Positions 55,912-63,302 of a stretch of DNA of 64,000 nucleotides are shown here, one piece after another. This DNA is from Acidobacteriota bacterium (GTDB taxonomy: Bacteria > Acidobacteriota > Thermoanaerobaculia > Thermoanaerobaculales > Thermoanaerobaculaceae), in assembly GCA_016213675.1 (NCBI GenBank), contig JACQZW010000025.1, forward strand, positions 62,001 to 126,000, given 5' to 3'. Every line of letters starts with the position of its first letter. The first letter of the stretch is position 1. The notes below the pieces were generated by a model. That model made no database searches. It was not told the origin of the DNA and was given only the letters and a program-made list of their open reading frames with translations. Made by a program: the position numbers and the translations under genes.

Positions 55912-57645
55912 GTGAAGCCGCTCACCGAGGAGTACCCGCTCTACCCCGTCGAGCCGATCGCGAACCTGCAGGACCTGCTGCGCGTCGTGGTGCGACGCCA
56001 CGGCGACAAGCTGGCGATCGAGGACCTCAACGACACGCCGATCCACCGGCTCACCTACGCCGAGCTGCTCGACCGGGTGGTCCGCTTCGGCCGCGCGCTG
56101 CGACGGGCCGGGCTCGGCCCGCGCGACCACGTCGCGGTGATCGGCGAGAACCGCGTCCAGTGGGCGGTCGCCTACCTCGCCGCCGTGACCTTCGACCTGG
56201 TCGTCGTGCCGATCGACAAGAGCCTGCAGGAGAACGAGATCGTCACCGTGCTCCACGCCTCCGACGCGAAGGCCGTGGTGTACTCGGAGGCGTTCCGCGA
56301 CACCATCCTGTCGCACGCCAACTCGGTCCGCGGCCTCAAGGTGCTCGTCGACATGGACCTGCCGGCGCGCGACGGGCGCGCATTGTCGATGCCGGAGATG
56401 GTCGCCGCCGAGCGCGACCCGCTCGGGGCGGACCCGTTCCCGCCGGTCGACCCCGACGCCGTCGCGATCATCGTCTTCACCTCGGGCTCGATGGGCAGGG
56501 CCAAGGGCGTGATGCTGTCGCAGGGCAACATCGCGGCGAACCTCATGGGCATGCTGTCGATGATCGAGCTGCTGCCCGAGGACCGCTTCCTCTCGGTGCT
56601 GCCGATGCACCACACCTACGAGTGCACTTGCGGGCTGCTCTGCCCGCTCTTTTCGGGCTCCTCGGTGCACTTCGCGCGGTCGCTGAAGACCGTCGTCGAG
56701 GACCTCCAGAAGGTGCGCGCGACGATCCTCCTCGGCGTGCCGATGCTGTACGAGAAGATGTTCAAGCGGATCAGCGCGGCGCTCGAGGAGAAGCCGCTGG
56801 CGGCGATGCTCGTCAAGGTGCTGCGCGGCGCGGCGACGACCGGCGAGGCGCTCGGCTTCGAGGGGCTGCGGCGGAAGCTGTTCAAGACCGTCCACGCGAA
56901 GTTCGGCGGCGCGATCCGGATCTTCATCGTCGGCGGCGCGGCGCCGGACCCGGCGATCGCCGGCGGGCTGCGCAGCCTCGGGTTCACGCTCATCCAGGGC
57001 TACGGTCTCACCGAGACCTCGCCGATCCTCGCCCTCAACCGGCTGCGCAAGTTCCGCGACGACGCGGCCGGCGTGCCGCTGCCGAACGTCGAGATCAAGA
57101 TCGTCGCGCCCGACACCGAGGGGCGCGGCGAGATCGTCGCCCGCGGGCCGTCGGTGATGCTCGGCTACTACAAGAACGAGGAGGCGAGCCGCGAGGTGCT
57201 CGAGGACGGCTGGTTCTACACCGGCGACACCGGCTACTTCGACGCCGACGGCTTCCTCCACGTCGCCGGACGGAAGAAGAACGTCATCGTCGGGCGGAGC
57301 GGCAAGAACGTCTACCCCGAGGAGCTCGAGGACCTCGTCAAGCGCATCCCCTACGTGCTCGAGTGCGTCGTCTACGGCAACCGGCGGCCCGACGGCGACG
57401 AGGAGATCGCGGTGACGATCGTCCCCAACGCCGAGGAGTTCGTCGCCTACGCGCAGCGCAGCTTCGTCGAGGTGACGCCGGAGCTGATCGACACGATGCT
57501 CAACAAGGAGATCCGCGCGCTCAACCGGAAGCTGCCGAACTACAAGCAGATCCGCCGCGTCGAGGTGCGCGACACCGAGTTCGCCAAGACCACGACGCAG
57601 AAGATCAAGCGCCACCTCGTCCACCACGAGACGCCGCCGGCCTGA
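55912..57645 (+). CDS. fadD: AMP-dependent long-chain acyl-CoA synthetase
   Basis: 577 aa. It activates a carboxylic acid to acyl-AMP and then acyl-CoA. The P-loop-like motif VFTSGSMGRAKGVMLSQ (A3), GYGLTETSPI (A5), GWFYTGDTGYFDADGF with GRKKNVIV (A7/A8) and the C-terminal KTTTQKIKR (A10 lysine) are all present. The TSGS(M)GRAKG loop has Arg in place of the common Thr/Pro. The GTG start has a GGGAGG site. No other beta-oxidation gene is adjacent; a role in lipid remodelling or exogenous fatty acid use is equally likely. Confidence 0.92.
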   Translation: MKPLTEEYPLYPVEPIANLQDLLRVVVRRHGDKLAIEDLNDTPIHRLTYAELLDRVVRFGRALRRAGLGPRDHVAVIGENRVQWAVAYLAAVTFDLVVVPIDKSLQENEIVTVLHASDAKAVVYSEAFRDTILSHANSVRGLKVLVDMDLPARDGRALSMPEMVAAERDPLGADPFPPVDPDAVAIIVFTSGSMGRAKGVMLSQGNIAANLMGMLSMIELLPEDRFLSVLPMHHTYECTCGLLCPLFSGSSVHFARSLKTVVEDLQKVRATILLGVPMLYEKMFKRISAALEEKPLAAMLVKVLRGAATTGEALGFEGLRRKLFKTVHAKFGGAIRIFIVGGAAPDPAIAGGLRSLGFTLIQGYGLTETSPILALNRLRKFRDDAAGVPLPNVEIKIVAPDTEGRGEIVARGPSVMLGYYKNEEASREVLEDGWFYTGDTGYFDADGFLHVAGRKKNVIVGRSGKNVYPEELEDLVKRIPYVLECVVYGNRRPDGDEEIAVTIVPNAEEFVAYAQRSFVEVTPELIDTMLNKEIRALNRKLPNYKQIRRVEVRDTEFAKTTTQKIKRHLVHHETPPA

Positions 57646-57680
57646 GAAGAAGGGGGACAGGGGACAGCCCCCCACCCTCC

Positions 57681-57935
57681 GTCATCCTGAGGAGGAGCGC
57701 AGCGACGACGAAGGACCCCGAGGCGCCTGAGGTCGACTCAGACGTGCATGGTGGCGCTCCAGGCGCGCCGGGATCGCGCGGAGGGATGGGCGGGTGGCGC
57801 GACGCGGGCTGCAGGGCCAAGGCCGGAACCCGATGGCGGCCGGGTGGCGGGTCGCAGGCCCGGTCGCCGCAAATGACGCGGTGCTCCCGCATCCTTCACT
57901 CCCCTTCGCTCTCGCTCAGGGGCGTTCAGGATGAC
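57681..57935. repeat. 255-bp inverted-repeat element of the CATCCTGA (CHPER) type
   Basis: The left end reads GTCATCCTGA (57681-57690) and the right end TCAGGATGAC (57926-57935), perfect inverted repeats. Both arms continue with related GAGCG/GCGAAGGA-type sequence. The interior is GC-rich and lacks a gene. Similar CATCCTGAGC..GAAGGA repeats are widespread in bacterial genomes. The right end is read as the last residues and stop of the YciI gene. It resembles a non-autonomous miniature element. Confidence 0.65.
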
Positions 57936-58248
57936 AGCGGCGTCGATCGGATGACCGGCTCGGGCCGAGGAAGGGCGCGAAGCCGTCGGCGTGGGAGAGG
58001 CAGTCGAACTCGATCACGTCGTGCACGGCGACGCCGGCGAGCGCGTAGGGATCGGCGGCGCACATCGCCTCGACCGCGCGGCGGTCGCCGGAGCGGGCGA
58101 GCAGCACGCCGCCGGTGCGGTCGACGCGCGGCCCGGAGCAGACGAGCAGGCCCGCCCGGTACTGCTCTTGCAAGAAGGCCCGATGCTCCGGGCGGACCGC
58201 GTCGACCTCGTCGATCGGGCGGGTGTAGAGGATGAGGACCAGGAACAC
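57916..58248 (-). CDS. YciI-like domain protein
   Basis: 110 aa. YCII domain pattern: LYTRPIDEVDAVRPEHRAFLQEQYRAG, VCSGPRVDRTGGVLLARSGDR, and ADPYALAGVAVHDVIEF. It has the HxxxL and GP motifs of YciI, whose members bind small molecules or act as hydrolases. The GTG start lies 2 nt after the PAS gene stop. The last ~8 residues (RRCHPERP) are encoded by the inverted-repeat element, which also supplies the TGA, so the natural C-terminus has been replaced or extended. Confidence 0.8.
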   Translation of the reverse strand: MFLVLILYTRPIDEVDAVRPEHRAFLQEQYRAGLLVCSGPRVDRTGGVLLARSGDRRAVEAMCAADPYALAGVAVHDVIEFDCLSHADGFAPFLGPSRSSDRRRCHPERP

Positions 58249-58250
58249 GG

Positions 58251-58595
58251 TCAGCCCCGGTCGAAGTGCGGCAGCTCGTCGGGGATCGGGACCGACAGCT
58301 CGACGATGCCGGCGAAGACGCCGTCGCGGTACCACGGCATCTGGTGGATCATCTTCCGCTGGCCGTTCTTGGCGATCGTGTAGTGGTTGGGCTGCTGCCG
58401 TTCGTAGAGCTCGACAGTCCTGGTCCGGGCGGGCTCGGGGTGGCAGTCGAACACGCTGGAGCCGATCAGCGCCGCGCCCCCGTCGGCGGCGAACGTCTCG
58501 ATCGCCCGGGCGTTCAGGCCGATGATCGTGCCCTCGTCGTCGGTCACGGTGATTGCTGCCCTGAGCTCATCGGTCCAGTGATGGGAATCCGCCAT
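58251..58595 (-). CDS. Single PAS-domain protein
   Basis: 114 aa, one PAS domain. ITVTDDEGTIIGLNARAIETFA, then IGSSVFDCHPEPARTRTVELYERQQPNHYTIAKNGQRKMIHQMPWYRDG, matches small stand-alone PAS proteins, where the last part is the PAC strand pair. It should sense a ligand or redox state and hand the signal to a partner by binding. GAGGTGG precedes ATG 58595. It forms a two-gene operon with yciI. No kinase is fused. Confidence 0.78.
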   Translation of the reverse strand: MADSHHWTDELRAAITVTDDEGTIIGLNARAIETFAADGGAALIGSSVFDCHPEPARTRTVELYERQQPNHYTIAKNGQRKMIHQMPWYRDGVFAGIVELSVPIPDELPHFDRG

Positions 58596-58650
58596 CGTCC
58601 ACCTCGCGGCGCGCATGGTAGCGCGGCAGCAAGTACCCGACGGATGAGAC

Positions 58651-58675
58651 GGCGGCCGCCCACCGGGCGGCCGCC
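58651..58675. terminator. GC-rich hairpin after the secreted-protein gene
   Basis: GGCGGCCGCCC-ACC-GGGCGGCCGCC, an 11-bp perfect stem 24 nt past the 58699 stop. It closely resembles block 1 of the paired-hairpin repeats, so it may be a half copy. Confidence 0.6.
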
Positions 58676-58698
58676 GGGTCTATGGGGAGTCCGCTGCG

Positions 58699-59523
58699 TC
58701 AACGCCGCCAGGCCGAGGGCTCGGGGCAGTAGCCGTCGAAGCCGCGCGCCCGCTCGCGCCGCTCCAGCGGTGAGGGATGGCGCCACTCCGGCAGCAAGCC
58801 GAGCTTGACGAGCTGCGGGCGGAACTCGTAGCGGAGGCGGACCACCGCGGCCGGGGACTTCTCGAGCTCGAGGCTGACTCGCTGAACGTGGTGGTCGGTG
58901 CGGTCGCCGATCCCGGTGGCGGCGTACTCGTCCGAGAGGGCGCCCTCGTTCCCGAGCGACTTCTCGGCGGCCCCGGCCTGCGGCGCGGGCGCCGCGTCGG
59001 AACGCGACTCGCCGCGGGCGCCGCCCTCGTGGTCGCGACCCTTGCCGTGATCCGGCCAGATCCGCACCGGGGGCCGGACGACCCGCTCGCGGTAGAACAC
59101 CGCCTCGATGACGCCGAGGTTGTCGGTCTCGCCGAGCCAGGCGCCGTACGAGGAGCGCTCGCCGGTGAAGAAGAAGCGGCGGGCCTCGCTGCCGTTGACC
59201 TGCCACCCCTCGATCTCGACGGTCTCGTAGGGGCCGAGCACCCACTTCGAGGCGGTTGCAGCCTCGCCGTGCTTCGCGTCGATGGTGTTGAGGCCGTCCA
59301 CCGAGAGCGCGACGGCGACCCGGGTGGGGAGCGGGTTGGTCAGGCGCAGCGCGTACTCGCGGCCCTTGAGCGCCTCGACGTAGACGTTGCCGCGGCCGTG
59401 GAGCTCGGGCCGCGGCGCGCCGTTGACGAGGACCTCGAGACCGAATCCGTCGCGGTGGGCCGCGGTGGCGGGGATCGCCGCGCTGGCGGCGAGGAGCAGG
59501 GTTGCGAGCTTGCGAGTGTTCAT
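58699..59523 (-). CDS. Secreted protein of unknown function
   Basis: 274 aa with a signal peptide (MNTRKLATLLLAASAAIPATA). The first half (FGLEVLVNGAPRPELHG, YVEALKGREYALRLTNPLPTRVAVALSVDGLN, KWVLGPYETVEIEGWQV) looks like an extracellular beta-sandwich. A charged Gly/Ala/Glu-rich linker follows, and the end (RLRYEFRPQLVKLGLLPEW) is structured. I do not recognise a family. It follows the anti-sigma factor gene on the same strand after a hairpin repeat, so it may be a target or sensor of that sigma system (inference). Confidence 0.7.
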   Translation of the reverse strand: MNTRKLATLLLAASAAIPATAAHRDGFGLEVLVNGAPRPELHGRGNVYVEALKGREYALRLTNPLPTRVAVALSVDGLNTIDAKHGEAATASKWVLGPYETVEIEGWQVNGSEARRFFFTGERSSYGAWLGETDNLGVIEAVFYRERVVRPPVRIWPDHGKGRDHEGGARGESRSDAAPAPQAGAAEKSLGNEGALSDEYAATGIGDRTDHHVQRVSLELEKSPAAVVRLRYEFRPQLVKLGLLPEWRHPSPLERRERARGFDGYCPEPSAWRR

Positions 59524-59592
59524 GGTGCCCTCCCTTCTGCTCCGTTGGACCGGGCGCCCACACGAAGGTTCCCTCGGGTGGGTGGGGGTGTT

Positions 59593-59672
59593 GCGGCCGC
59601 CCGCCGGGCGGCCGGTTTCTAGCGCGTGGCGTTTGCAGGTCCGAAGACGGCCGGCCGGCGGCCGGCCGCTAC
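59593..59672. repeat. Paired GC-hairpin element, copy B
   Basis: Block 1 (59593-59621) matches copy A block 1 almost exactly, including GTTTCTA after the stem. Block 2 (59646-59672) matches GACGGCCGGCC-n-GCGGCCGG-n-CGCTAC of copy A. The spacer differs in sequence (24 nt here, 22 nt in A). Its final CTA is the stop codon of the anti-sigma gene. Only this right end reaches a stop codon. Confidence 0.75.
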
Positions 59673-60748
59673 GGGTCGGCGCGGGTGAGGCGGTAGCGGC
59701 CCGGCGGCAGGCGCATGTCGCGCAGCCGGGCGGCGAGGACGTCGGCCCGGGCCTTGTCCCGGCCGCGGTCGCCGGCCACGGTGACGGCACCGTCGTGCGC
59801 GACGTCGAGCACGATCGCCTCGCCCGGCCCCGGCGCGAGGTCGTCGGTGAGCCAGAAGGCGACCCGGCCGGGAGCGTCGAGGCGGGTCGCGACGCAGGCC
59901 AGCACGGGTCGCTCGCGCTTGATGTCGCAGATCTTCGACTTTGCCGCCCCGAGTACGGGCATCCCGGTGTCGGAGGACGCCGGGGCACCCGTCGCGGCGG
60001 CCTGGTCGCGGCTCGCCTCGACCGTCTGGCTCCCGGCCGTGACGCGGAGCTCCTCCGCGTAGATGCGCTCGTCTTTGGCGGCCTGCTCGCCCTCGGCGCG
60101 CGCGCGTTCGGCGTCGGCCTCGACAGGCGCAACGCTCGCCGGCGCCGGCACGCCTCCCATCACCCCGGCCGCGCCGCCGTCCGCCACCGGTTCGGCCGCG
60201 GCGACGACCGCGGCGGTCGGCGGCGGCGCGCCGCGGAGTCCCTTGGGAGACTGGCGCGACGCGGCGCGAGGCGGTACGGCCGGCGCCTCGTTCACGGGTG
60301 CCTCGGCTCCGGGCATCGCGCGCTCGCGTCGCTGCTCCTCGCCCAGAGAACGTTTCTCGAAGTCGTGACTCACCTGGGGTGCGGCCTTCACGGCCACCAG
60401 GGCCTCGCCGGGCTGCCGGCTCATCCGGCCCTGCCACAGGCCCCACCCGGCGAGGGTCACGCCGAGCAGGACCGCGAGCGCCTGGCCGGCCCACGCCCAG
60501 CGCGGGACGCGCGCCCACCAGGCCTCGCGCTGCGGCGACTTCGCGTCGGCGCGCACGTGCGCCATCACCCGGGCATGGAGGAACGGCGGGGGCGCCTCCT
60601 CGCCCATGGCCTGCAGCTCGCTGCGCACCGCCTGCCAGCTCTCCGCGGCGCGCGCGCACGACGGGCAGCCCTGGACGTGGGCGCGGGCCTCGGGGGAGGC
60701 GGCCCGGCCGGACTCGTCCAGCTCGCGCAGGAACTCCTCGCATCTCAT
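59669..60748 (-). CDS. Zinc-finger anti-sigma factor with long periplasmic tail
   Basis: 359 aa. The N-terminal anti-sigma zinc-finger (MRCEEFLRELDE ... HVQGCPSCARA, ~1-35) binds the sigma factor encoded just upstream. A membrane segment (WAWAGQALAVLLGVTLAGWGLW, ~85-110) follows, then a Pro/Ala/Glu-rich linker and a C-terminal domain (~255-359, with SKICDIKRERPVLACVATRLD). ATG 60748 overlaps the sigma stop (ATGA). GTG 60754 is the alternative start. It should hold the sigma factor until an envelope signal releases it. Confidence 0.88.
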   Translation of the reverse strand: MRCEEFLRELDESGRAASPEARAHVQGCPSCARAAESWQAVRSELQAMGEEAPPPFLHARVMAHVRADAKSPQREAWWARVPRWAWAGQALAVLLGVTLAGWGLWQGRMSRQPGEALVAVKAAPQVSHDFEKRSLGEEQRRERAMPGAEAPVNEAPAVPPRAASRQSPKGLRGAPPPTAAVVAAAEPVADGGAAGVMGGVPAPASVAPVEADAERARAEGEQAAKDERIYAEELRVTAGSQTVEASRDQAAATGAPASSDTGMPVLGAAKSKICDIKRERPVLACVATRLDAPGRVAFWLTDDLAPGPGEAIVLDVAHDGAVTVAGDRGRDKARADVLAARLRDMRLPPGRYRLTRADP

Positions 60749-61365
60749 GGCCACACCCCCTCGAGCAGCCCGCGCAGCGCCTCCCGCGCCCGCGCCAGCC
60801 GCGACTTCACGGTGCCGAGCCGGCAGCCGAGCGTCGCCGTCAGCTCGTCGTAGGAAAGCCCCTGCATCTCGTGCAGGAGCAGGATCTCGCGGTGCTCCGG
60901 CGATAGCGCCGCGAGGGCGCGCTCCAGGGCGCGGCGCAGCTCAGTGCCGCGGGCCGTCGCGTCCGGCCCCGGCGCCGGGTCGGGGAGCGGCAGCTCGACC
61001 GCCTCGCCGGTCGCCGCGTCCTCGGAGACGAGCGGGACGGCGGCGCGCCGGGCTCGCACCTCGACGCTGACGAGCCGGTTGCGGCAGACGTTGATGGCGA
61101 TCCCGGTCAGCCAGGTGCGGAACGTGGCGTCGCCGCGGAACGAGGCGAGCGAGCGGAACACCCGGAGGAACGTCTCCTGGGCCGCGTCGAGGGCGTCCTC
61201 GCGGTTGCCGAGCATCCGCCAGGCGAGGTTGAACACCTCGCGCTCGTGCCGGCTGACCAGCGCTTCGAAGGCCGCCTCGTCGCCGTCGCGGGCGCGCGCC
61301 ACCGCCGCCGCATCCTGGTCGGTGACCGCGGTCGCGCGCCGTGCGATGACGGCCCAGAGGAGCAT
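60745..61365 (-). CDS. ECF (RpoE-type) RNA polymerase sigma factor 1
   Basis: 206 aa. Region 2 is AAFEALVSRHEREVFNLAWRMLGNREDALDAAQETFLRVFRSLASFRGDATFRTWLTGIAINVCRNRL. Region 4 is ALSPEHREILLLHEMQGLSYDELTATLGCRLGTVKSRLARAREALR. I chose ATG 61365 because TATCCT lies 6 nt before it on the minus strand and a longer GTG start at 61395 would extend past the promoter. It is co-transcribed with its anti-sigma gene. Its regulon cannot be read from this window. Confidence 0.93.
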   Translation of the reverse strand: MLLWAVIARRATAVTDQDAAAVARARDGDEAAFEALVSRHEREVFNLAWRMLGNREDALDAAQETFLRVFRSLASFRGDATFRTWLTGIAINVCRNRLVSVEVRARRAAVPLVSEDAATGEAVELPLPDPAPGPDATARGTELRRALERALAALSPEHREILLLHEMQGLSYDELTATLGCRLGTVKSRLARAREALRGLLEGVWP

Positions 61366-61371
61366 GCGAGA

Positions 61372-61377
61372 AGGATA
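61372..61377 (-). promoter_or_regulatory. -10-like TATCCT, leaderless start for ECF sigma 1
   Basis: On the minus strand TATCCT is followed by TCTCGC (6 nt) and ATG 61365. There is no Shine-Dalgarno. Confidence 0.45.
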
Positions 61378-61451
61378 GGTCAGTGTGTCGTCCACGGGAA
61401 ACCCCGCCGGTGGGTGAGACCGGCGGGGCTCGCGAATGTTCCGGTGGAGGG

Positions 61452-62282
61452 CTAGGAGAGCTTGAAAGATATCGTGATCGTGTAGTCGAAGGCCACGGGG
61501 GTGCCCTTCTGGTCCTTACCCGGCTCAAAGCGCCACGCCGCGAAGGCCTCCGTCGCGGCCTTGGAGAGGTCGTCGTCGGGCGACTCGACCACCCGGATGT
61601 TCGAGACCGCGCCGTCGACACCGATGGTCCCGCGCAGCACCACGATCCCGGTGACCTTCGCCTGGCGCGCCGCCTCGGGGTAGACCGGGGCCGTCCTGTT
61701 GATCAGCTTCGGCAGGATGAAGTCCTTCTGGGCCCGGGCGAGGCCCTCGTCGTCGGCGGTCCAGGGGCCCAGGAGCAGGAAGAGATAGGGCGCGGCCTCC
61801 CCGTCGCGGCTGCCGATGGTGGCCCAGGTCCCCCGGGCCACCTTGACCGTCGGCTGCGCCACGACCTTGCCCTGCTCGAGGAAGCGGACCTCGTAGGACG
61901 CGTGCTCGCCGTCGACCTCGCGCAGGACGATGGCTGCCTCGATGTCCGGGGCGACGAGCGGCAGGCGGTGCTCCTTCCCGAGTGTCAGGTCCAGCAGCTC
62001 GCGCTTCTCGGTGGCGAGCCACTCGAGGCGGTAGGTGTCGCGGAGCTTGCGGTACATGGAGGTGTAGCCGTTTCCGGACGCGGCCGAAGACTGCGGGCCG
62101 GCCAGGATGACCGTGCCGGGCACGATGTCGACGGTCGGGTGCTCGCCCTGGGGCAGGACGGGCTGGCCCACGAGCAGGATGACGGTGGTCTTGAGGGTGG
62201 GCTCCGCGGCGAGGAGCGGAACCGCGAGGAGGAGCGGTTGGGCAACGAGGAGGGCAAGCAGCGCACAGCGGACGGGGTTCAT
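61452..62282 (-). CDS. Secreted protein with TonB C-terminal domain
   Basis: 276 aa. A signal peptide (MNPVRCALLALLVAQPLLLAV) is followed by a unique domain (~30-185) and a C-terminal TonB-type domain (~195-275; YPEAARQAKVTGIVVLRGTIG, AAWRFEPGK, FDYTITISF). Classical TonB has a membrane anchor and Pro-rich spacer; here both are missing, so energy coupling to ExbBD is doubtful. It overlaps the upstream gene by 4 nt and is the last gene of the sigma 2 operon, 57 nt after which sigma 1 starts. It may be a sensor or substrate of this envelope-stress system. Confidence 0.85.
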   Translation of the reverse strand: MNPVRCALLALLVAQPLLLAVPLLAAEPTLKTTVILLVGQPVLPQGEHPTVDIVPGTVILAGPQSSAASGNGYTSMYRKLRDTYRLEWLATEKRELLDLTLGKEHRLPLVAPDIEAAIVLREVDGEHASYEVRFLEQGKVVAQPTVKVARGTWATIGSRDGEAAPYLFLLLGPWTADDEGLARAQKDFILPKLINRTAPVYPEAARQAKVTGIVVLRGTIGVDGAVSNIRVVESPDDDLSKAATEAFAAWRFEPGKDQKGTPVAFDYTITISFKLS

Positions 62283-62632
62283 GACGGTTCTCCCTTCTGC
62301 GAGCCAAGCTGGCTCAGGACGAAGTACACGGGGGTTTCGGCGTCGATCCAGAACACCATGACGTTCTCGGGCAGCGCCGGCGTGGCCATCGCCGTCGCGC
62401 CAGGGACCGCGACGCGCTCGCGCGCGCCGTACCACGAGCCGAAGAAGACCAGGACGAGGACGGCCGCGGCCGCGGCCATCCTCCGCCAGGGGAACGGCTC
62501 GGACCGCTCGGGGAGCGCCGCCAGGACCCGCCGGGCGGCGCGTCCCGGGTCGCGGGCCGGCTGGCGGTCGCTCCAGGTGCGGAAAGCCGCGTCGAAGCGA
62601 TCGCGGTCGTTGTCGGGACCGGAGCTGCTCAT
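62279..62632 (-). CDS. Small single-pass membrane protein, probable anti-sigma partner
   Basis: 117 aa. A charged cytoplasmic N-terminus (~1-50, RFDAAFRTWSDRQPARDPGRAARRVLA) precedes a membrane helix (MAAAAAVLVLVFFGSWYGA) and a short outer domain (PENVMVFWIDAETPVYFVL). It lacks the zinc-finger Cys/His set. Translation is coupled by 4-nt overlaps to the sigma gene on one side and the TonB-domain gene on the other. The position and layout are those of an anti-sigma factor. No family match is claimed. Confidence 0.7.
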   Translation of the reverse strand: MSSSGPDNDRDRFDAAFRTWSDRQPARDPGRAARRVLAALPERSEPFPWRRMAAAAAVLVLVFFGSWYGARERVAVPGATAMATPALPENVMVFWIDAETPVYFVLSQLGSQKGEPS

Positions 62633-63141
62633 TTCGTACCTCCTTTGACGATGACGGCGACGCGCTCGCGCGCCCGCCGCCGATGGGCCCGCACCGAGCC
62701 GGCGGTGATCCCGAGCCGCACCGCGATCTCGGCGTCGGTCATGCCCTCGACCACGGTCAGGTGGAGCACCGCCCGCTGGCGCGGCGCGAGCCGGGAGAGC
62801 ACCTCCCAGACCGCGATGCCGTCGGCCGGGTCGGGCGCGTGGCTGCGCTCCGGGACGCTGTCGAAGGTCAGGAAGCGGCGCAGGAAGCCGGCCCGGCGGA
62901 GACAGCGGCGGACCACGATGCGCGTCGTCCAGGCGCCGAAGTGGTCGGCGTCGGCGAGCTGCGGGAGCCGCCGCCAGGCGACGACCAGCGAGTCCTGCAC
63001 GACGTCCTCGGCCTCGAGGTCGCCGACCACCGAGCGGGCCAGGCGGACCAGGCGGCACCAGTGCCGCTCGACGAGCGCCCCGTACGCCTCCCGCTCCCCG
63101 CGCCGGGCCGCCTCCACCAGGTGTGTCTCGCCGGTGTTCAC
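62629..63141 (-). CDS. ECF RNA polymerase sigma factor 2
   Basis: 170 aa. Region 2 is YGALVERHWCRLVRLARSVVGDLEAEDVVQDSLVVAWRRLPQLAD, with WTTRIVVRRCLRR. Region 4 is VLSRLAPRQRAVLHLTVVEGMTDAEIAVRLGITAGSVRAHRRRARER. The GTG start at 63141 gives the expected N-terminus; no strong ribosome binding site is seen. It leads the three-gene operon sigma-membrane protein-TonB domain. It is distinct in sequence from sigma 1, so the two modules are not a simple tandem duplication. Confidence 0.92.
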   Translation of the reverse strand: MNTGETHLVEAARRGEREAYGALVERHWCRLVRLARSVVGDLEAEDVVQDSLVVAWRRLPQLADADHFGAWTTRIVVRRCLRRAGFLRRFLTFDSVPERSHAPDPADGIAVWEVLSRLAPRQRAVLHLTVVEGMTDAEIAVRLGITAGSVRAHRRRARERVAVIVKGGTK

Positions 63142-63302
63142 GCCCCTAAGAGTCCTCCACCCGGCCGTTCCGTGTACATCCCCCAGGATCGCGACTTCGC
63201 TCACGTTGGATGGAATCGCTGGAGGGCTACCATGGGTTTCAGGAACGCCGGCCCTGCGGGTGCGCGTGAAGGCGCAGCTCACCTGGCCGGAAGGGAGATG
63301 CC

